From Rhodocyclales bacterium (GTDB taxonomy: Bacteria > Pseudomonadota > Gammaproteobacteria > Burkholderiales > Rhodocyclaceae): a DNA stretch of 64,000 nucleotides. Shown piece by piece: positions 35,418-45,349 of the stretch. Position 1 is the stretch's first letter. Every line of letters begins with the position of its first letter. Under the pieces are notes generated by a model that did not search any database, was not told the origin of the DNA, and saw only the letters and a list, made by a program, of their open reading frames with translations. A program made the position numbers and the translations under genes. The DNA is taken from NCBI GenBank assembly GCA_028292505.1, contig JAQGMF010000001.1:1-64000 (forward strand), in the 5' to 3' direction.

Positions 35418-36499
35418 GCCGTGACTTTCTTATGCAGGCTGCGTGGCTTGCGCCGTTTCAGGCGATAGTTTACGAAGGCGTCCGCGCCGAGCAGGAAAAA
35501 CAGCAGCATGCCCTGGAACAGGCCGGTGATGGCGGACGGCAGTTGCAGCGACACCTGGCCCGCGTCGCCACCGATGTAGATCATCGCCATCAGGATGCCC
35601 GACAGCACGATGCCCAGCGGATGCAGGCGACCGACCCAGGCGACAATGATGGCGGCATAACCGTAGCCCGGCGACAGCGATAAGGTGAGCTGGCCCACCG
35701 GCCCGGCGACTTCGCCCGCGCCGGCGATACCCGCGGCGAGGCCCGAGATGACGAGACTCAGCCAGACTGTCTTGCGCGAGGAGAAGCCCGCGTAATGCGC
35801 CGCCGCTGGCGCCTGGCCGCCGACGGCAATCTGGAAGGCGGTGAAGCTGCGCGACACGAAGACCCAGAAGATCAGCACGGCGGCGATGGTGATGAAGACC
35901 GAAGTGTTGACGCGCAAGCCCTCGAACAGCAGCGTGAACAGGGCATTGTCGTTGAACATGATGGACTGCGGAAAATTGCTGCCGCCGGGGTCGCGCCACG
36001 GCACGCTCACCAGCCATGACAACAGCAAGGTGGCGACATAGGTGAGCATCAGCGTCGTGAGCGTCTCTTCGGCATTGAAATGCGTTTTCAGCCATGCCGG
36101 AATGGCACCCCAAAGCCCGCCACCGATGGCGCCTGCCACGACCATCGCCGGCAGTACCCACCAGGCTTCAGCGCCATTGCTGTAGATCGCCACGCCACTG
36201 GCGCAGATGGCGCCGATCAGTAGTTGCCCCTCGGCGCCGATGTTATAGATGCGCGCGCGAAAACCGAGCGCCAGGCCCTCGGCGATGAGGATCAGCGGCG
36301 ACGCTTTCAACGCCAGCTCGCTCCAGCCGTTGCTGGTCTCGAGCGGTTCTATGAAAAATACATAAAACGCCTTGAGCGGACTGACATGCAGGCTGTAGAA
36401 CAGCAGTGCGCCGACCAGCAAGGTGAGCACGATGGCAATCAGCGGCGCCGTCCACTGCATCAGGCGGGAAGGATTGGCGCGGGGTTCGAGTAAGGGCAT
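35414..36499 (-). CDS. Nucleoside/base ABC transporter permease (NupB-like)
   Basis: Second inner-membrane subunit, 361 residues, with multiple hydrophobic helices. Family blocks are LALGFRARIYNIGAEGQL near the middle and GGQAPAAAHYAGFSSRKT as the coupling helix. The C-terminus is basic (LKRRKPRSLHKK). It overlaps the downstream permease by 4 bases. It is separated from the ATPase gene upstream by 208 bases that carry a REP pair, which may uncouple their expression levels. Confidence 0.92.
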   Translation of the reverse strand: MPLLEPRANPSRLMQWTAPLIAIVLTLLVGALLFYSLHVSPLKAFYVFFIEPLETSNGWSELALKASPLILIAEGLALGFRARIYNIGAEGQLLIGAICASGVAIYSNGAEAWWVLPAMVVAGAIGGGLWGAIPAWLKTHFNAEETLTTLMLTYVATLLLSWLVSVPWRDPGGSNFPQSIMFNDNALFTLLFEGLRVNTSVFITIAAVLIFWVFVSRSFTAFQIAVGGQAPAAAHYAGFSSRKTVWLSLVISGLAAGIAGAGEVAGPVGQLTLSLSPGYGYAAIIVAWVGRLHPLGIVLSGILMAMIYIGGDAGQVSLQLPSAITGLFQGMLLFFLLGADAFVNYRLKRRKPRSLHKKVTA

Positions 36500-36563
36500 G
36501 GTTTGTCGTGTTGTTGTTTTCTGCGCCGAAATTGCGTTTTGGCAAACGGGTCAATAATGTATT

Positions 36564-36677
36564 CGTCATTCCCGCGAAGGCGGGAATCCAGCGGCGTTGG
36601 TCTTGCGCTCAATCATTGATCTGTACTTGGAGAAAAACTGTAACACCACTGGATTCCCGCCTTCGCGGGAATGACGG
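36564..36677. repeat. REP pair B inside the importer operon
   Basis: Two REP-like palindromes (36564-36594 and 36647-36677) in opposite orientation, between the ATPase gene and the first permease gene. The transcript here could fold into a long hairpin that affects mRNA stability or read-through. Confidence 0.88.
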
Positions 36678-36707
36678 TGCAAGAAGCTGGGGTAAATCGT
36701 GCGTGGG

Positions 36708-38285
36708 TCAAGCCACTTCCTTCTCTGCCTTGCCTGCCATCAGCAGCCCTATGCTTTCGGCATTGGTCTGCTCCTTGGGCATGGCCGCCGAGAGTCGTCC
36801 TTCCGACAGCACGGCAATGCGGTCGCAGATTTCGAACAGTTCGTCGAGTTCTTCCGAAATCACCAGCACGCCGACGCCGCTGCGCGACAGGTCGATGAGC
36901 GTTTGACGCAGGAAGGCCGAGGCGCCGACATCGACGCCCCAGGTCGGTTGCGCGACGATCATCAGCTTCGGCGCCTGCATGATCTCGCGGCCGACGATGA
37001 ATTTCTGCAGATTGCCGCCGGAGAGACTGCGCGCCGCCGATTGCGGACCATTGCAGCGCACGTCGAAGCGCTCGATGCAGCGCTTGGCGAATTCGCGCGT
37101 GGCGGCGTAGTTAAGCAAACCGTAGTGCTTCATGCCGGCCTGACGGTGGGCCGTGAGCATGGCATTGTCGGCCAGCGACATGGCGGGTACGGCCCCGCGG
37201 CCGAGACGTTCTTCAGGCACAAAAGCGAGCCCCAGATCGCGGCGTTGGCCGGCATCGAGCTTGCCGACGGGAATCCCATCGAGTATTACATTGTCATAGT
37301 CGACGCTGTCTTCGCCGGACAGCGCGGCCAGCAGCTCCGCCTGCCCGTTGCCGGAGATGCCGGCAATGCCGACCACTTCGCCGCGCTGCACGTTCAGGCT
37401 GATGTTCTGCAGCGATACGCCGAACGGGTCGACGGAGACGGCCGACAAGTTGCGCACTTCCAGCGCAAAACGGCTGTCGCCGGTGTACTCAGGCGATTGG
37501 CATATCGGCAGGTCGCGGCCGATCATCATGCGTGCGAGGCTGCCGGTGGTTTCCTGTTTGGGATTGGCGTGGCCGGTCACGCGTCCGCCGCGCATGACGG
37601 TGGCACTGTCGCAGAGATCCTGAATCTCGTGCAGTTTGTGACTGATGTAGAGAATCGATACACCTTCCGAGGCGAGCTGACGCAGCGTCTCGAAAAGTCT
37701 GCGCACCGCCTGCGGAGTCAGCACCGAGGTCGGCTCGTCGAGAATCAGCAACTGCGGGTCCTGCAGCAGGCAACGCACGATCTCGACGCGCTGCCGCTCG
37801 CCGACGGACAGGCTGTGCACCAGGCGGTTCGGATCGAGGGGCAGTCCGTAACGCTCCGACACGGCCTTGACCCGCACCGCCAGCGCCTTGAGATCGAAAG
37901 GCGCGTCCAGGGCGAGTGCGATGTTCTCGGTAACGGTCAGCGTCTCGAAAAGCGAGAAGTGCTGGAACACCATGCCGATGCCCAGCGCGCGCGCAGCGGA
38001 GGGATTGGCAATCGCCGTCTCGCGGCCATTCCACATCAGCTGACCACCATCAGCCTGCACCGTGCCGTAGATGATCTTCATCAGTGTGCTTTTGCCCGCA
38101 CCGTTTTCGCCGAGTACCGCGTGGATTTCGCCGGGCATGACGGTGAGACTTACATCGTCGTTGGCGACCACGCCGGGGTAGCGCTTGGTGATGTGCTGCA
38201 AGCTCAGGCGCGGCTCGACGTGGGGGCGCTCGCTGGCCTTGCCGGCAAGATCGACAGTCTTATCGTTCGTCATATGCGTCATCAT
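36708..38285 (-). CDS. Nucleoside/base ABC transporter ATPase, tandem nucleotide-binding domains
   Basis: A 525-residue cytosolic ATPase with two ABC domains. First domain: Walker A GENGAGKST, signature LSVGERQRVEI, Walker B LLILDEPTSVLTP. Second domain: degenerate Walker A GISGNGQAEL, signature LSGGNLQKFIVGRE, and LMIVAQPTWGVDVGA. The degenerate second P-loop is normal in the sugar/nucleoside subfamily. The start is ATG 38285 or 38282, about 12 bases after GAGGAAAGAG, and overlaps the 3' end of xdhC by about 25 bases. It therefore links importer and xanthine dehydrogenase genes into one transcription unit. Confidence 0.92.
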   Translation of the reverse strand: MMTHMTNDKTVDLAGKASERPHVEPRLSLQHITKRYPGVVANDDVSLTVMPGEIHAVLGENGAGKSTLMKIIYGTVQADGGQLMWNGRETAIANPSAARALGIGMVFQHFSLFETLTVTENIALALDAPFDLKALAVRVKAVSERYGLPLDPNRLVHSLSVGERQRVEIVRCLLQDPQLLILDEPTSVLTPQAVRRLFETLRQLASEGVSILYISHKLHEIQDLCDSATVMRGGRVTGHANPKQETTGSLARMMIGRDLPICQSPEYTGDSRFALEVRNLSAVSVDPFGVSLQNISLNVQRGEVVGIAGISGNGQAELLAALSGEDSVDYDNVILDGIPVGKLDAGQRRDLGLAFVPEERLGRGAVPAMSLADNAMLTAHRQAGMKHYGLLNYAATREFAKRCIERFDVRCNGPQSAARSLSGGNLQKFIVGREIMQAPKLMIVAQPTWGVDVGASAFLRQTLIDLSRSGVGVLVISEELDELFEICDRIAVLSEGRLSAAMPKEQTNAESIGLLMAGKAEKEVA

Positions 38286-39285
38286 GCATGGGCTCTCTTT
38301 CCTCGCCACTGGCGTACCGCTCCTTTGCTTGCAAGAGCTGGGCCACAACCGCAATGGCAATGGCGTGCGGCGACTTGTCGCGGATGCCGGCCACGCCGAT
38401 CGGGCAGGTCAGGCGCGCCAGTTGTGTCGCCGAGATGCCGCGTGCCTGCAGGCGGTGCTCGAAGCGCGCCCGCTTGGTGCGCGAGCCGATCAGGCCGAAC
38501 CAGGCGAAAGCTTCGCGGCGCAGGATGCGCGCCGTGAGTTCGAGATCGAGTGCATGACTGTGGGTGAGGACGAGGAAAAAGCTGTCCGGCGGCGCCTTGT
38601 CGACTTCGTCTTCGGGTGCGTCGGTGGCGATGCACGTGACATTGCGGGGCGGCGTACCGAACAGGTCGTCGCGGACGTCGACCCAGCGGATGTTTACGTC
38701 GAGTAAAGCAAGGACTTGCACGATGGCAGCACCGACATGACCGGCGCCGAAGATGACAACATTGAAAGGCGTCGGCCTGATGTACTGGACGAAAGCCCAG
38801 CACGAATCGTTCAAGGCGAGCGCTGTTTCCGCAGCCGGTTCCTGATGATGCGGATAGCATGATTGCCACAGCGAGCCGGCGCTGAGCATGTTGTCGCGTT
38901 GTTCTGGAGCAATCTCACCCGCTAACTCGCGCCGCCAGACGATGCCCTGTTCCATCGATGCACTGCGTGCGGCCCAGGTTGCTTGCGCGCTGCGCGCAAT
39001 GCGCTCGAACACCAGCCATACGACACCGCCGCAGCATTGCCCGAGGCTCGCGCCGAGCGACAACTTCAGCAGGCTTGGACCGGGCGGCTGCAGCAGCATC
39101 GCACGGGCATGCGCCATCGCTTCCCATTCGAGATGCCCGCCGCCGATGGTGTCGACGGTCCGCGTCATGCTGACGAGCATGCTAACGCCAGCTTCGCGCG
39201 GTACCGAGCCGCGCGTCCGCGCGACGGTCACGAGCACGATGTCTTCGTGCGCGAGCAGCTCGGGCAAGGCGCGGCAGCAGTTCAT
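38260..39285 (-). CDS. xdhC: Xanthine dehydrogenase accessory protein XdhC
   Basis: Inserts the sulfurated molybdenum cofactor into xanthine dehydrogenase. The start is ATG 39285, overlapping the xdhB stop as ATGA; the open frame upstream to 39579 is a shadow of xdhB. The 341-residue protein has an N-terminal XdhC/CoxI domain (VTVARTRGSVPREAGVSMLV, GGGHLEWEA, GQCCGGVVWLV) and a C-terminal Rossmann domain (VVIFGAGHVGAAIVQ, LTHSHALDLEL, WFGLIGSRTKRARF). Gene order is xdhA-xdhB-xdhC then the importer ATPase. Confidence 0.95.
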   Translation of the reverse strand: MNCCRALPELLAHEDIVLVTVARTRGSVPREAGVSMLVSMTRTVDTIGGGHLEWEAMAHARAMLLQPPGPSLLKLSLGASLGQCCGGVVWLVFERIARSAQATWAARSASMEQGIVWRRELAGEIAPEQRDNMLSAGSLWQSCYPHHQEPAAETALALNDSCWAFVQYIRPTPFNVVIFGAGHVGAAIVQVLALLDVNIRWVDVRDDLFGTPPRNVTCIATDAPEDEVDKAPPDSFFLVLTHSHALDLELTARILRREAFAWFGLIGSRTKRARFEHRLQARGISATQLARLTCPIGVAGIRDKSPHAIAIAVVAQLLQAKERYASGEEREPMHDDAYDER

Positions 39286-41612
39286 GTCTGCTGCCCTATC
39301 GCCCGCAAAATCGCTTCCGCTGTCGCCGGGGCCTGCAGCGGTGCAATGCTTCCACGCGAGGCCGTACAGGCTTCGCGCAGGGCAAAGAACACCGCGAAGG
39401 CGAGCATCAATGGCGGCTCGCCGACGGCTTTGGAGCGATGGATGCTGTCCTCGACATTCTCGCCCTCGTAGAGCTTCACATTGAGAATCGGCGGGCAATC
39501 GGAAGCTGCGGGAATCTTGTAGGTGGAGGGCGCATGCGTCATGAGACGGCCTTGTTGCGCGCCGGCGGGGCGGAACCACAACTCCTCCGTTGTCAGCCAG
39601 CCCATGCCCTGGATGAAGCCGCCTTCGATCTGGCCGATGTCGATGGCCGGATTGATCGACTTGCCAACGTCATGCAGGATGTCCACACGCAGCACGCGCG
39701 ACTCGCCGGTCAGCGTGTCGATCACCACCTCGGCACAGGCCGCGCCATAGGCGAAGTAGAAGAACGGACGGCCCTGCATGGTGTGGCGGTCGTAATGAAT
39801 TTTCGGCGTGCTGTAAAAGCCGGCGTCCCACAATTTGATACGCGCGCGGTAGGCCTCGATGACGAGATCAGCGAAGACGACACGATATGCGCCGGCACTG
39901 ACCATGCCATCGGCGAAATGCACGGCTTCCACGGGCAGGCCGTGTTGGTTGGCGAAGAACGTGGCAAGGCGCGCGCGGATCGTCTGCGCAGCCGCCTGTG
40001 CGGCCTTGCCGTTGAGGTCCGTGCCGCTCGAAGCGGCGGTGGCCGAGGTGTTTGGCACGCTGCTGGTGTCGGTGCTGGCCATGCGAATGTCATCGAGTGG
40101 CAAGCCGAACTCGTGCGCCACGATCTGGCGGATCTTGGTGTAAAGCCCCTGGCCCATCTCGGTGCCGCCCTGCGTCACCAGCGCTGTGCCATCGGCATAA
40201 ACGTGCACCAGCGCGCCGGCCTGGTTGTAGAGCGTCGCCGTGAAGGAAATGCCGAACTTCACCGGCGTCAGCGATAGGCCTTTCTTCAGCACGCTATTGC
40301 TGGCATTGAAGGCGGCGACGGCCTTGCGGCGTAAGACGTAGTCGCTTTCGGCGGCAAGCTGTTCGACGAGCGCCGGGGCGATGTTGTCTTCCACCTTCAT
40401 GCCGTAATGCGTCGTCGTGCGTGCATCGCCCGCCGGGTCGCCGTAGAAATTCACGCGTCGCACATCCAGCGGATCGAGGCCGAGCTTGCATGCAATTTCT
40501 TCGATGATGTACTCGATAGCGAACATGCCTTGCGGGCCGCCGAAACCGCGGAAGGCGGTGTTGGAGACGGTATTCGTCTTGCCGCGCAGGCTGCTGATCG
40601 TCACTGCGTCGAGATAGTAAGTATTGTCGATGTGGAAGATGGCGCGATCGTTCACCGGTCCCGACAAGTCCGCCGAAAAACCGCAGCGCGAAGCGAGCAG
40701 GGCTTTCAATCCCAGGATCAGGCCGCTGTCGTCGAAACCCACGTCGTATTCGATGTGGAAATCGTGACGCTTGCCGGTGATGCTCATGTCATCGTCGCGA
40801 TCGAGCCGCAGCTTGACGGGGCGACCCGTCTTCCACGCAGCCAGCGCTGCGGCGCAGGCGATCTGCGCGGACTGCGATTCCTTGCCGCCGAAACCGCCGC
40901 CCATGCGCCGACACTCGACGCTGACCTGGTGCGAGCGCCAGCCGAGCATATGCGCGACGACTTGCTGCATCTCGGTCGGGTGCTGCGTCGAGCTGAAGAC
41001 GTGCATCGTGTCTTGCTCGCGTGGCATCGCATAGGCGACCTGGCCTTCGAGGTAGAAATGCTCCTGTCCGCCGAGTTGTACCTGTCCCTGCAAGCGATGC
41101 GCCGCGCCGGCCAGCGCGGTCTCGGCGTCGCCGCGCCGCACTTCCACCGGCGGTAGCACCCAGGACTCGGCCGCGACCGCTTCCTGCGCCGTCAGGATGG
41201 CGGGCAAAGCTTCGTATTCGACGACGGCCTGGCGTGCTGCGCGGCGTGCTGCATCGTGACTGTCGGCGATGACCAGGAACATCGGCTGGCCGTAGAACTG
41301 CACGAGGCCGTCTGCGAGGACGGGATCGTCATGTATCACCGGACCGCAATCGTTCCTGCCGGGAATGTCCTGGGCGGTGAATACTTTTACGACGCCCGGT
41401 GCACGACGCACGGCGTCGAGGTTCATCTTCACGATGCGTCCATGTGCGCAGGTCGACAGGCCGAAGGCGCCGTGCAGCGTGCCGGCAATTTCTCCAATAT
41501 CGTCGATGTAGGTCGCCATGCCGCTGACATGTAGCACGCCGCTTTCGTGCTCAATGCTGAGCCCGATGGTGTGCTCGTGCGGCGTGCCGATCTGTGGCTC
41601 GACGGCGTTCAT
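39282..41612 (-). CDS. xdhB: Xanthine dehydrogenase molybdenum-binding subunit
   Basis: Oxidises hypoxanthine and xanthine to urate at the molybdopterin centre. It has 776 residues from ATG 41612, overlapping the xdhA stop by ATGA. Key blocks: GQEHFYLEGQVAYA, GGGFGGKESQ (cofactor loop), RDDDMSITGKRHDF, NTAFRGFGGPQ (substrate Arg), TQGGTEMGQGLYTK, and near the C-terminus SKAVGEPPLML with the catalytic Glu. Length and all active-site motifs match bacterial XdhB. Confidence 0.96.
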   Translation of the reverse strand: MNAVEPQIGTPHEHTIGLSIEHESGVLHVSGMATYIDDIGEIAGTLHGAFGLSTCAHGRIVKMNLDAVRRAPGVVKVFTAQDIPGRNDCGPVIHDDPVLADGLVQFYGQPMFLVIADSHDAARRAARQAVVEYEALPAILTAQEAVAAESWVLPPVEVRRGDAETALAGAAHRLQGQVQLGGQEHFYLEGQVAYAMPREQDTMHVFSSTQHPTEMQQVVAHMLGWRSHQVSVECRRMGGGFGGKESQSAQIACAAALAAWKTGRPVKLRLDRDDDMSITGKRHDFHIEYDVGFDDSGLILGLKALLASRCGFSADLSGPVNDRAIFHIDNTYYLDAVTISSLRGKTNTVSNTAFRGFGGPQGMFAIEYIIEEIACKLGLDPLDVRRVNFYGDPAGDARTTTHYGMKVEDNIAPALVEQLAAESDYVLRRKAVAAFNASNSVLKKGLSLTPVKFGISFTATLYNQAGALVHVYADGTALVTQGGTEMGQGLYTKIRQIVAHEFGLPLDDIRMASTDTSSVPNTSATAASSGTDLNGKAAQAAAQTIRARLATFFANQHGLPVEAVHFADGMVSAGAYRVVFADLVIEAYRARIKLWDAGFYSTPKIHYDRHTMQGRPFFYFAYGAACAEVVIDTLTGESRVLRVDILHDVGKSINPAIDIGQIEGGFIQGMGWLTTEELWFRPAGAQQGRLMTHAPSTYKIPAASDCPPILNVKLYEGENVEDSIHRSKAVGEPPLMLAFAVFFALREACTASRGSIAPLQAPATAEAILRAIGQQT

Positions 41613-43078
41613 GCCATCACCTCGCCGACGCGCAACGGCGTGTCCGTCGTATGCTCCAGGAATAAACGCCACAACAGGTTCTGCGCGACCTGCATGCGGT
41701 AGTCGGCTGAGGCGCGCATATCGTCGAGCGGCTGGTAATCGCTGCGCAGCGCCTGCATGGCGGCACGGATGCTGGCCTCCGATAGCGCCTGTCCCGTCAG
41801 TGCGGCTTCGGCAGCACTGGCGCGTCTGGGTGTGGCCGCCATGCCACCGAAGGCGATGCGCGCCGAGGTAACGACATTGTCATTCGACAGACTCAATGCA
41901 AAGGCGGCGCACACGGCTGCGATGTCCTGGTCGCGACGCTTGGAGATTTTCCAGGTGCGGAAAAGTTTCGGCTGCGCGCTCTGGCGAGGGATGCGCAAGG
42001 CACGCACGAATTCGCCGGGTTCCAAAGCGTTTTTCTGGTAGCCGAGATACAGCTCTTCGAGTGGCAGCTCGCGAATGCCCGCGCCCTGCTGCAATACGAC
42101 CATCGTGCCCAGTGCCATGAGGCCCGGCATACTATCGCCGATGGGCGAGCCGTTGGCGACGTTGCCGCCGAGGGTGCCTGCATTGCGGATTGGCACCGAG
42201 GCGAAGCGCTGCGCGAGTTCCGTCCATTGCGCTTCGTCGGCGATGAGCGTGGCGAAGGCGTCGGTCAGCGACACGCCGGCGCCGATCTCGATCCATTTGT
42301 CATTGTGCGAGATTTGCGCGAGTTCTTTCACCTTGCCTAGATAGATGATGTCACCCAGATGACGCAGCTGCTTGGTGACCCACAAGCCCACGTCGGTGGA
42401 GCCGGCCAGCAGCTGCGCCTGCGGTTTGGCGCTGTACAAGGTCGCGAGTTCGTCGACCGAGCGCGGTGCAAAAAAGGTTTGTGTGCCGTTGGCATATTCC
42501 AGGGCGGGCAATTCGGCCAATGCATCGAGCACGGCGCGCACCGGTGCGCGCGACATGGTGGCGCAAGGCTTCTGCCATGCGGTTTGCGCCGCTTCGATGA
42601 TGGGTCGATAGCCGGTGCAGCGACACAGGTTGCCGGAGAGCGTGTCGGTGATTTCATCGCGCGTCGGTGCGGCACGGTCGGCGCGATTGTTCTCGTAGTG
42701 CGCCCATAGCGACATGATGAAGCCGGGCGTGCAGAAGCCGCATTGCGAGCCGTGGCATTCGACCATCGCTTCCTGCACGGGATGCAGCGTGCCCTCGCTT
42801 GCCAAGTCCTCGACGCTGAACAGGGCCTTGCCGTCGAGCGTCGGCAGAAACTGGATGCAGCTGTTCGCCGCTTCGAGTCTGAGCCCGCCCGGCGCGCTTT
42901 CGTCGCGGCTGCCGAGCACCACCGTGCACGCACCGCAGTCGCCTTCGCCGCAAGCCTCCTTGGTGCCGGTCGCGTGCAGGTCCTCGCGCAGCCATTGCAG
43001 CACCGTGCGCTGCGGCGACGCGTCCGACACTTCGACGATGCTGCCGCGATGCCAGAAGCGGATTGCTCGCTGCGTCAT
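41609..43078 (-). CDS. xdhA: Xanthine dehydrogenase iron-sulfur/FAD subunit
   Basis: Passes electrons from the molybdenum subunit through two [2Fe-2S] clusters to FAD and NAD. It has 489 residues. The first cluster cysteines are in KEACGEGDCGACTVVLG, the second in GSQCGFCTPGFIMSL and LSGNLCRCTGYRPI. The FAD domain follows with LLAGSTDVGLWVTKQ and NAGTLGGNVANGSPIGD. It is the first gene of the xdhABC-importer unit. The 229 bases upstream contain a large palindrome but no promoter I can assign. Confidence 0.96.
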   Translation of the reverse strand: MTQRAIRFWHRGSIVEVSDASPQRTVLQWLREDLHATGTKEACGEGDCGACTVVLGSRDESAPGGLRLEAANSCIQFLPTLDGKALFSVEDLASEGTLHPVQEAMVECHGSQCGFCTPGFIMSLWAHYENNRADRAAPTRDEITDTLSGNLCRCTGYRPIIEAAQTAWQKPCATMSRAPVRAVLDALAELPALEYANGTQTFFAPRSVDELATLYSAKPQAQLLAGSTDVGLWVTKQLRHLGDIIYLGKVKELAQISHNDKWIEIGAGVSLTDAFATLIADEAQWTELAQRFASVPIRNAGTLGGNVANGSPIGDSMPGLMALGTMVVLQQGAGIRELPLEELYLGYQKNALEPGEFVRALRIPRQSAQPKLFRTWKISKRRDQDIAAVCAAFALSLSNDNVVTSARIAFGGMAATPRRASAAEAALTGQALSEASIRAAMQALRSDYQPLDDMRASADYRMQVAQNLLWRLFLEHTTDTPLRVGEVMA

Positions 43079-43216
43079 GCCATGCCTTTCCTGCAGTAAT
43101 CAGATTTGCCCGAACGGTTGCTTCAGGCTAGCACGCGTTGTGCCGGTTGATGGGGTGCTGTGCCGATAGCATTGATAAGCAAAAGGCCATATTCCGCTGC
43201 AGTGAAGCATGCTCGA

Positions 43217-43299
43217 AGTAGGGCGTCAGTGAGCGCCGCGAACTGCGCCGCATGGTCGGCGTGCAATGCTGCAGTTCGCTGCGCTCACTGACACCCTGC
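43217..43299. repeat. Large imperfect palindrome upstream of xdhA
   Basis: GTCAGTGAGCG..GCGAACTGC near 43225-43246 is mirrored by GCAGTTCG..CGCTCACTGAC near 43271-43292, giving a long hairpin bounded by GTAGGGCG and CACCCTGC. It is adjacent to the stop of the minus-strand deaminase at 43308, and belongs with the GTAGGG-type palindromes at 30.8 and 58.9 kb. Confidence 0.7.
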
Positions 43300-43307
43300 C
43301 TCAACAC

Positions 43308-43802
43308 TCAATTACGCCAGAACTGTTTGTGCGGCACGACCGCTTCGTCTTCCAGAAACGGACCCAGGACTTCCACCTGACGCTGACCGCGCGCGAAGAC
43401 TTCACGACAGGGCAGGGATAGCGTGGGGTTTTCGGGATCGTTGCCGGTCAGTGTCAGCAGACGCGCTTCGGACAAGGCATAGACGACGCGGCCGATGCCA
43501 CACCAGTAGATCGCGCCGGCACACATGGCGCAGGGCTCGGCGCTGCTGTACAGCGTGCATTCGGCGAGTTGTTCCGGTGGCAGGATGCGCACCGCTTGCG
43601 CGGCAGCGAGGCGCTCGGCGTGGCAGGTCGGGTCGCCGGTCGGCGGCTTGGAGTCGTTGAAGCATTCCACCCAGACATTGCCTTGGCGGTCGGCGACCAG
43701 CGCAGCGAAAGGGTGGCGTTTGCGCGAGCGGCTTTCTGCCGACAGGGCGATAGCCTGGCGCAGCAATTGCAAATCGAGTTCAGTGAGAGAGGCTGCGTTC
43801 AT
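43308..43802 (-). CDS. CDA-fold nucleoside/guanine deaminase (copy 1)
   Basis: A zinc-dependent deaminase of 164 residues in the cytidine-deaminase fold. The zinc and proton-shuttle motifs are H61-A-E63 and C91-xx-C94 (PCAMC). The substrate is probably guanine or another purine base, judging by family similarity to GuaD of Bacillus type and by the neighbourhood, but nucleosides or modified bases are possible. It is upstream of xdhA on the same strand, 229 bases away. Confidence 0.88.
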   Translation of the reverse strand: MNAASLTELDLQLLRQAIALSAESRSRKRHPFAALVADRQGNVWVECFNDSKPPTGDPTCHAERLAAAQAVRILPPEQLAECTLYSSAEPCAMCAGAIYWCGIGRVVYALSEARLLTLTGNDPENPTLSLPCREVFARGQRQVEVLGPFLEDEAVVPHKQFWRN

Positions 43803-44113
43803 GCGGTCTTCCTATGCAGGGTTGCTACGCGTCGCATCACATTGAGTGGCAGACATGACGCCGACAATGCGGAGTGTCAATTATGCGCGAGCGATGCAAG
43901 GGAATGGGCAGAGCGTTCCATTGTCGCCGCGCTTGCTCGCAATCAGTGCATGGCGCACATATAAGTCTCATAATTGAGCAGCGATGGTATCCCCTCTTCG
44001 ACGGGATTACAGTCTGTGTCGGTGCTTGCTAGGCAGCCAATGGTTTGCGCTCGGCAAAATCATTTGCCATCACAGTCCGGCCTTGATTGCCGGCACTACA
44101 CAGGAGAATCGGG
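43803..44113. other. 311-bp divergent region before the first BMP gene
   Basis: Separates the minus-strand deaminase from the plus-strand binding-protein gene. It has an AT-rich centre (ATATAAGTCTCATAATTG near 43959-43976) that could hold a promoter, and an AGGAG at 44102-44106. I looked for a purine-responsive riboswitch in the leader and could not assign one. None of the GTATAC-type sites found elsewhere is present. Confidence 0.4.
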
Positions 44114-45208
44114 ATGTCATCACTCTTTAAGGCGTTGGTCAAAGGGGGCCACCTTGTCACCGGCGCAGCCGTGTTGTCCGTGTTTGCGCTGACGGTCCAC
44201 GCTGCCGGACCGGTCAAAGCAGCGTTCATCTATATCGGTCCGACCGGCGATCATGGCTGGACTTACTCGCACGATGTGGGCCGTAAAGGCGTAGAAGCAA
44301 AGATGGGTGACAAGGTCAAAACCCAGTACGTTGAAAATGTACCGGAGACGGCCGATGCCGAACGTGTCATCCGCGATCTGGCGGCGAAGGGTAACAACAT
44401 CATTTTCGCCACCTCGTTCGGCTACATGAATTCGATGGAGAAAGTTGCAAAAAGCTTCCCCAAGGTGGCTTTCATGCACGCAACCGGCTACAAGACCGCG
44501 AAGAACTTTGGCACTTATGACGTTCGCACATACGAAGGTGCCTACATGCTCGGTGTCGTTGCTGGCAAGATGAGCAAGACGGGCAAGCTCGGCGTGGTCG
44601 GCTCCTTCCCGATTCCCGAAGTGATCCGCAACATCGATGCCTTCACCATCGGCGCACGCAGTATCAATCCGAAAGCCACCACCAGGGTCATCTGGGTGAG
44701 TACCTGGTTCGATCCGGGCAAGGAACGTGAAGCTGCGCTGACCTTGATCTCGCAGGGCGCTGACGTGCTCATGCAGAACACCGACTCGCCGGCCGTCGTG
44801 CAGGCTGCCGAAGAGAAGGGCATCTACGCCTTCGGCTGGGATTCGGACATGACCAAGTTCGGTCCGAAAGCGCAGCTTGCAGCTTCTGTGCTCAATTGGG
44901 GCGTCATCTACAACCAGGAAATCGGCAAGGTTGCGGCGGGCACCTGGAAGCCTTCGCAGATATGGTATGGCGTCAAGCAGGGCGCGATCAATATCGACAA
45001 CTTCGGCACCTCGACGCCCGCCGATGTGAAGAAGCTCGCCGAAGACCGCCGCGATGCGATCCAGGCCGGCAAGTTACATCCTTTCACTGGTCCGTTGAAC
45101 GACAATTCCGGTAAGGAAATCGTTGCTGCAGGCAAGACGCCGACGGATGCGGATCTGGGCAAGTGGAACGTGTATGTCGATGGCGTAGAAGGCACCATCC
45201 CGAAATGA
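44114..45208 (+). CDS. BMP-family substrate-binding protein 1 (Sec-type signal)
   Basis: Periplasmic binding protein for the nucleoside/base ABC importer. It has 364 residues from ATG 44114, seven bases after AGGAG. The N-terminal 31 residues look like a Sec signal ending VHA; no lipobox cysteine is seen. BMP-family blocks: AAFIYIGPTGDHGWTYSHD, VENVPETADAERVI, FATSFGYMNSMEKVA, TYEGAYMLGVVAGKM and GWDSDMTKFGPK. It is close to protein 2 at 53.7 kb in these blocks. A strong hairpin follows, then adenine deaminase. Confidence 0.93.
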   Translation: MSSLFKALVKGGHLVTGAAVLSVFALTVHAAGPVKAAFIYIGPTGDHGWTYSHDVGRKGVEAKMGDKVKTQYVENVPETADAERVIRDLAAKGNNIIFATSFGYMNSMEKVAKSFPKVAFMHATGYKTAKNFGTYDVRTYEGAYMLGVVAGKMSKTGKLGVVGSFPIPEVIRNIDAFTIGARSINPKATTRVIWVSTWFDPGKEREAALTLISQGADVLMQNTDSPAVVQAAEEKGIYAFGWDSDMTKFGPKAQLAASVLNWGVIYNQEIGKVAAGTWKPSQIWYGVKQGAINIDNFGTSTPADVKKLAEDRRDAIQAGKLHPFTGPLNDNSGKEIVAAGKTPTDADLGKWNVYVDGVEGTIPK

Positions 45209-45349
45209 ACGCGCCATGAAGCGGGCTGCGCACGCCTCCAGCGTTGTTGGCTCGCTCGCCGTGCATGAGCACTGCTCTGCGCGAGCCGCCTAGCTGGAAG
45301 CGCGCTCGCTCCGCTTCCTGACGCGTTCATCACCGGCGGTTGTTTCAAA

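Noticed and set aside
36699-38537. 612-codon open frame opposite the ABC ATPase
   Set aside because: Antisense to a gene with intact Walker and signature motifs.
39286-39579. N-terminal extension of XdhC
   Set aside because: Lies inside xdhB in another frame; XdhC begins at the ATGA overlap.
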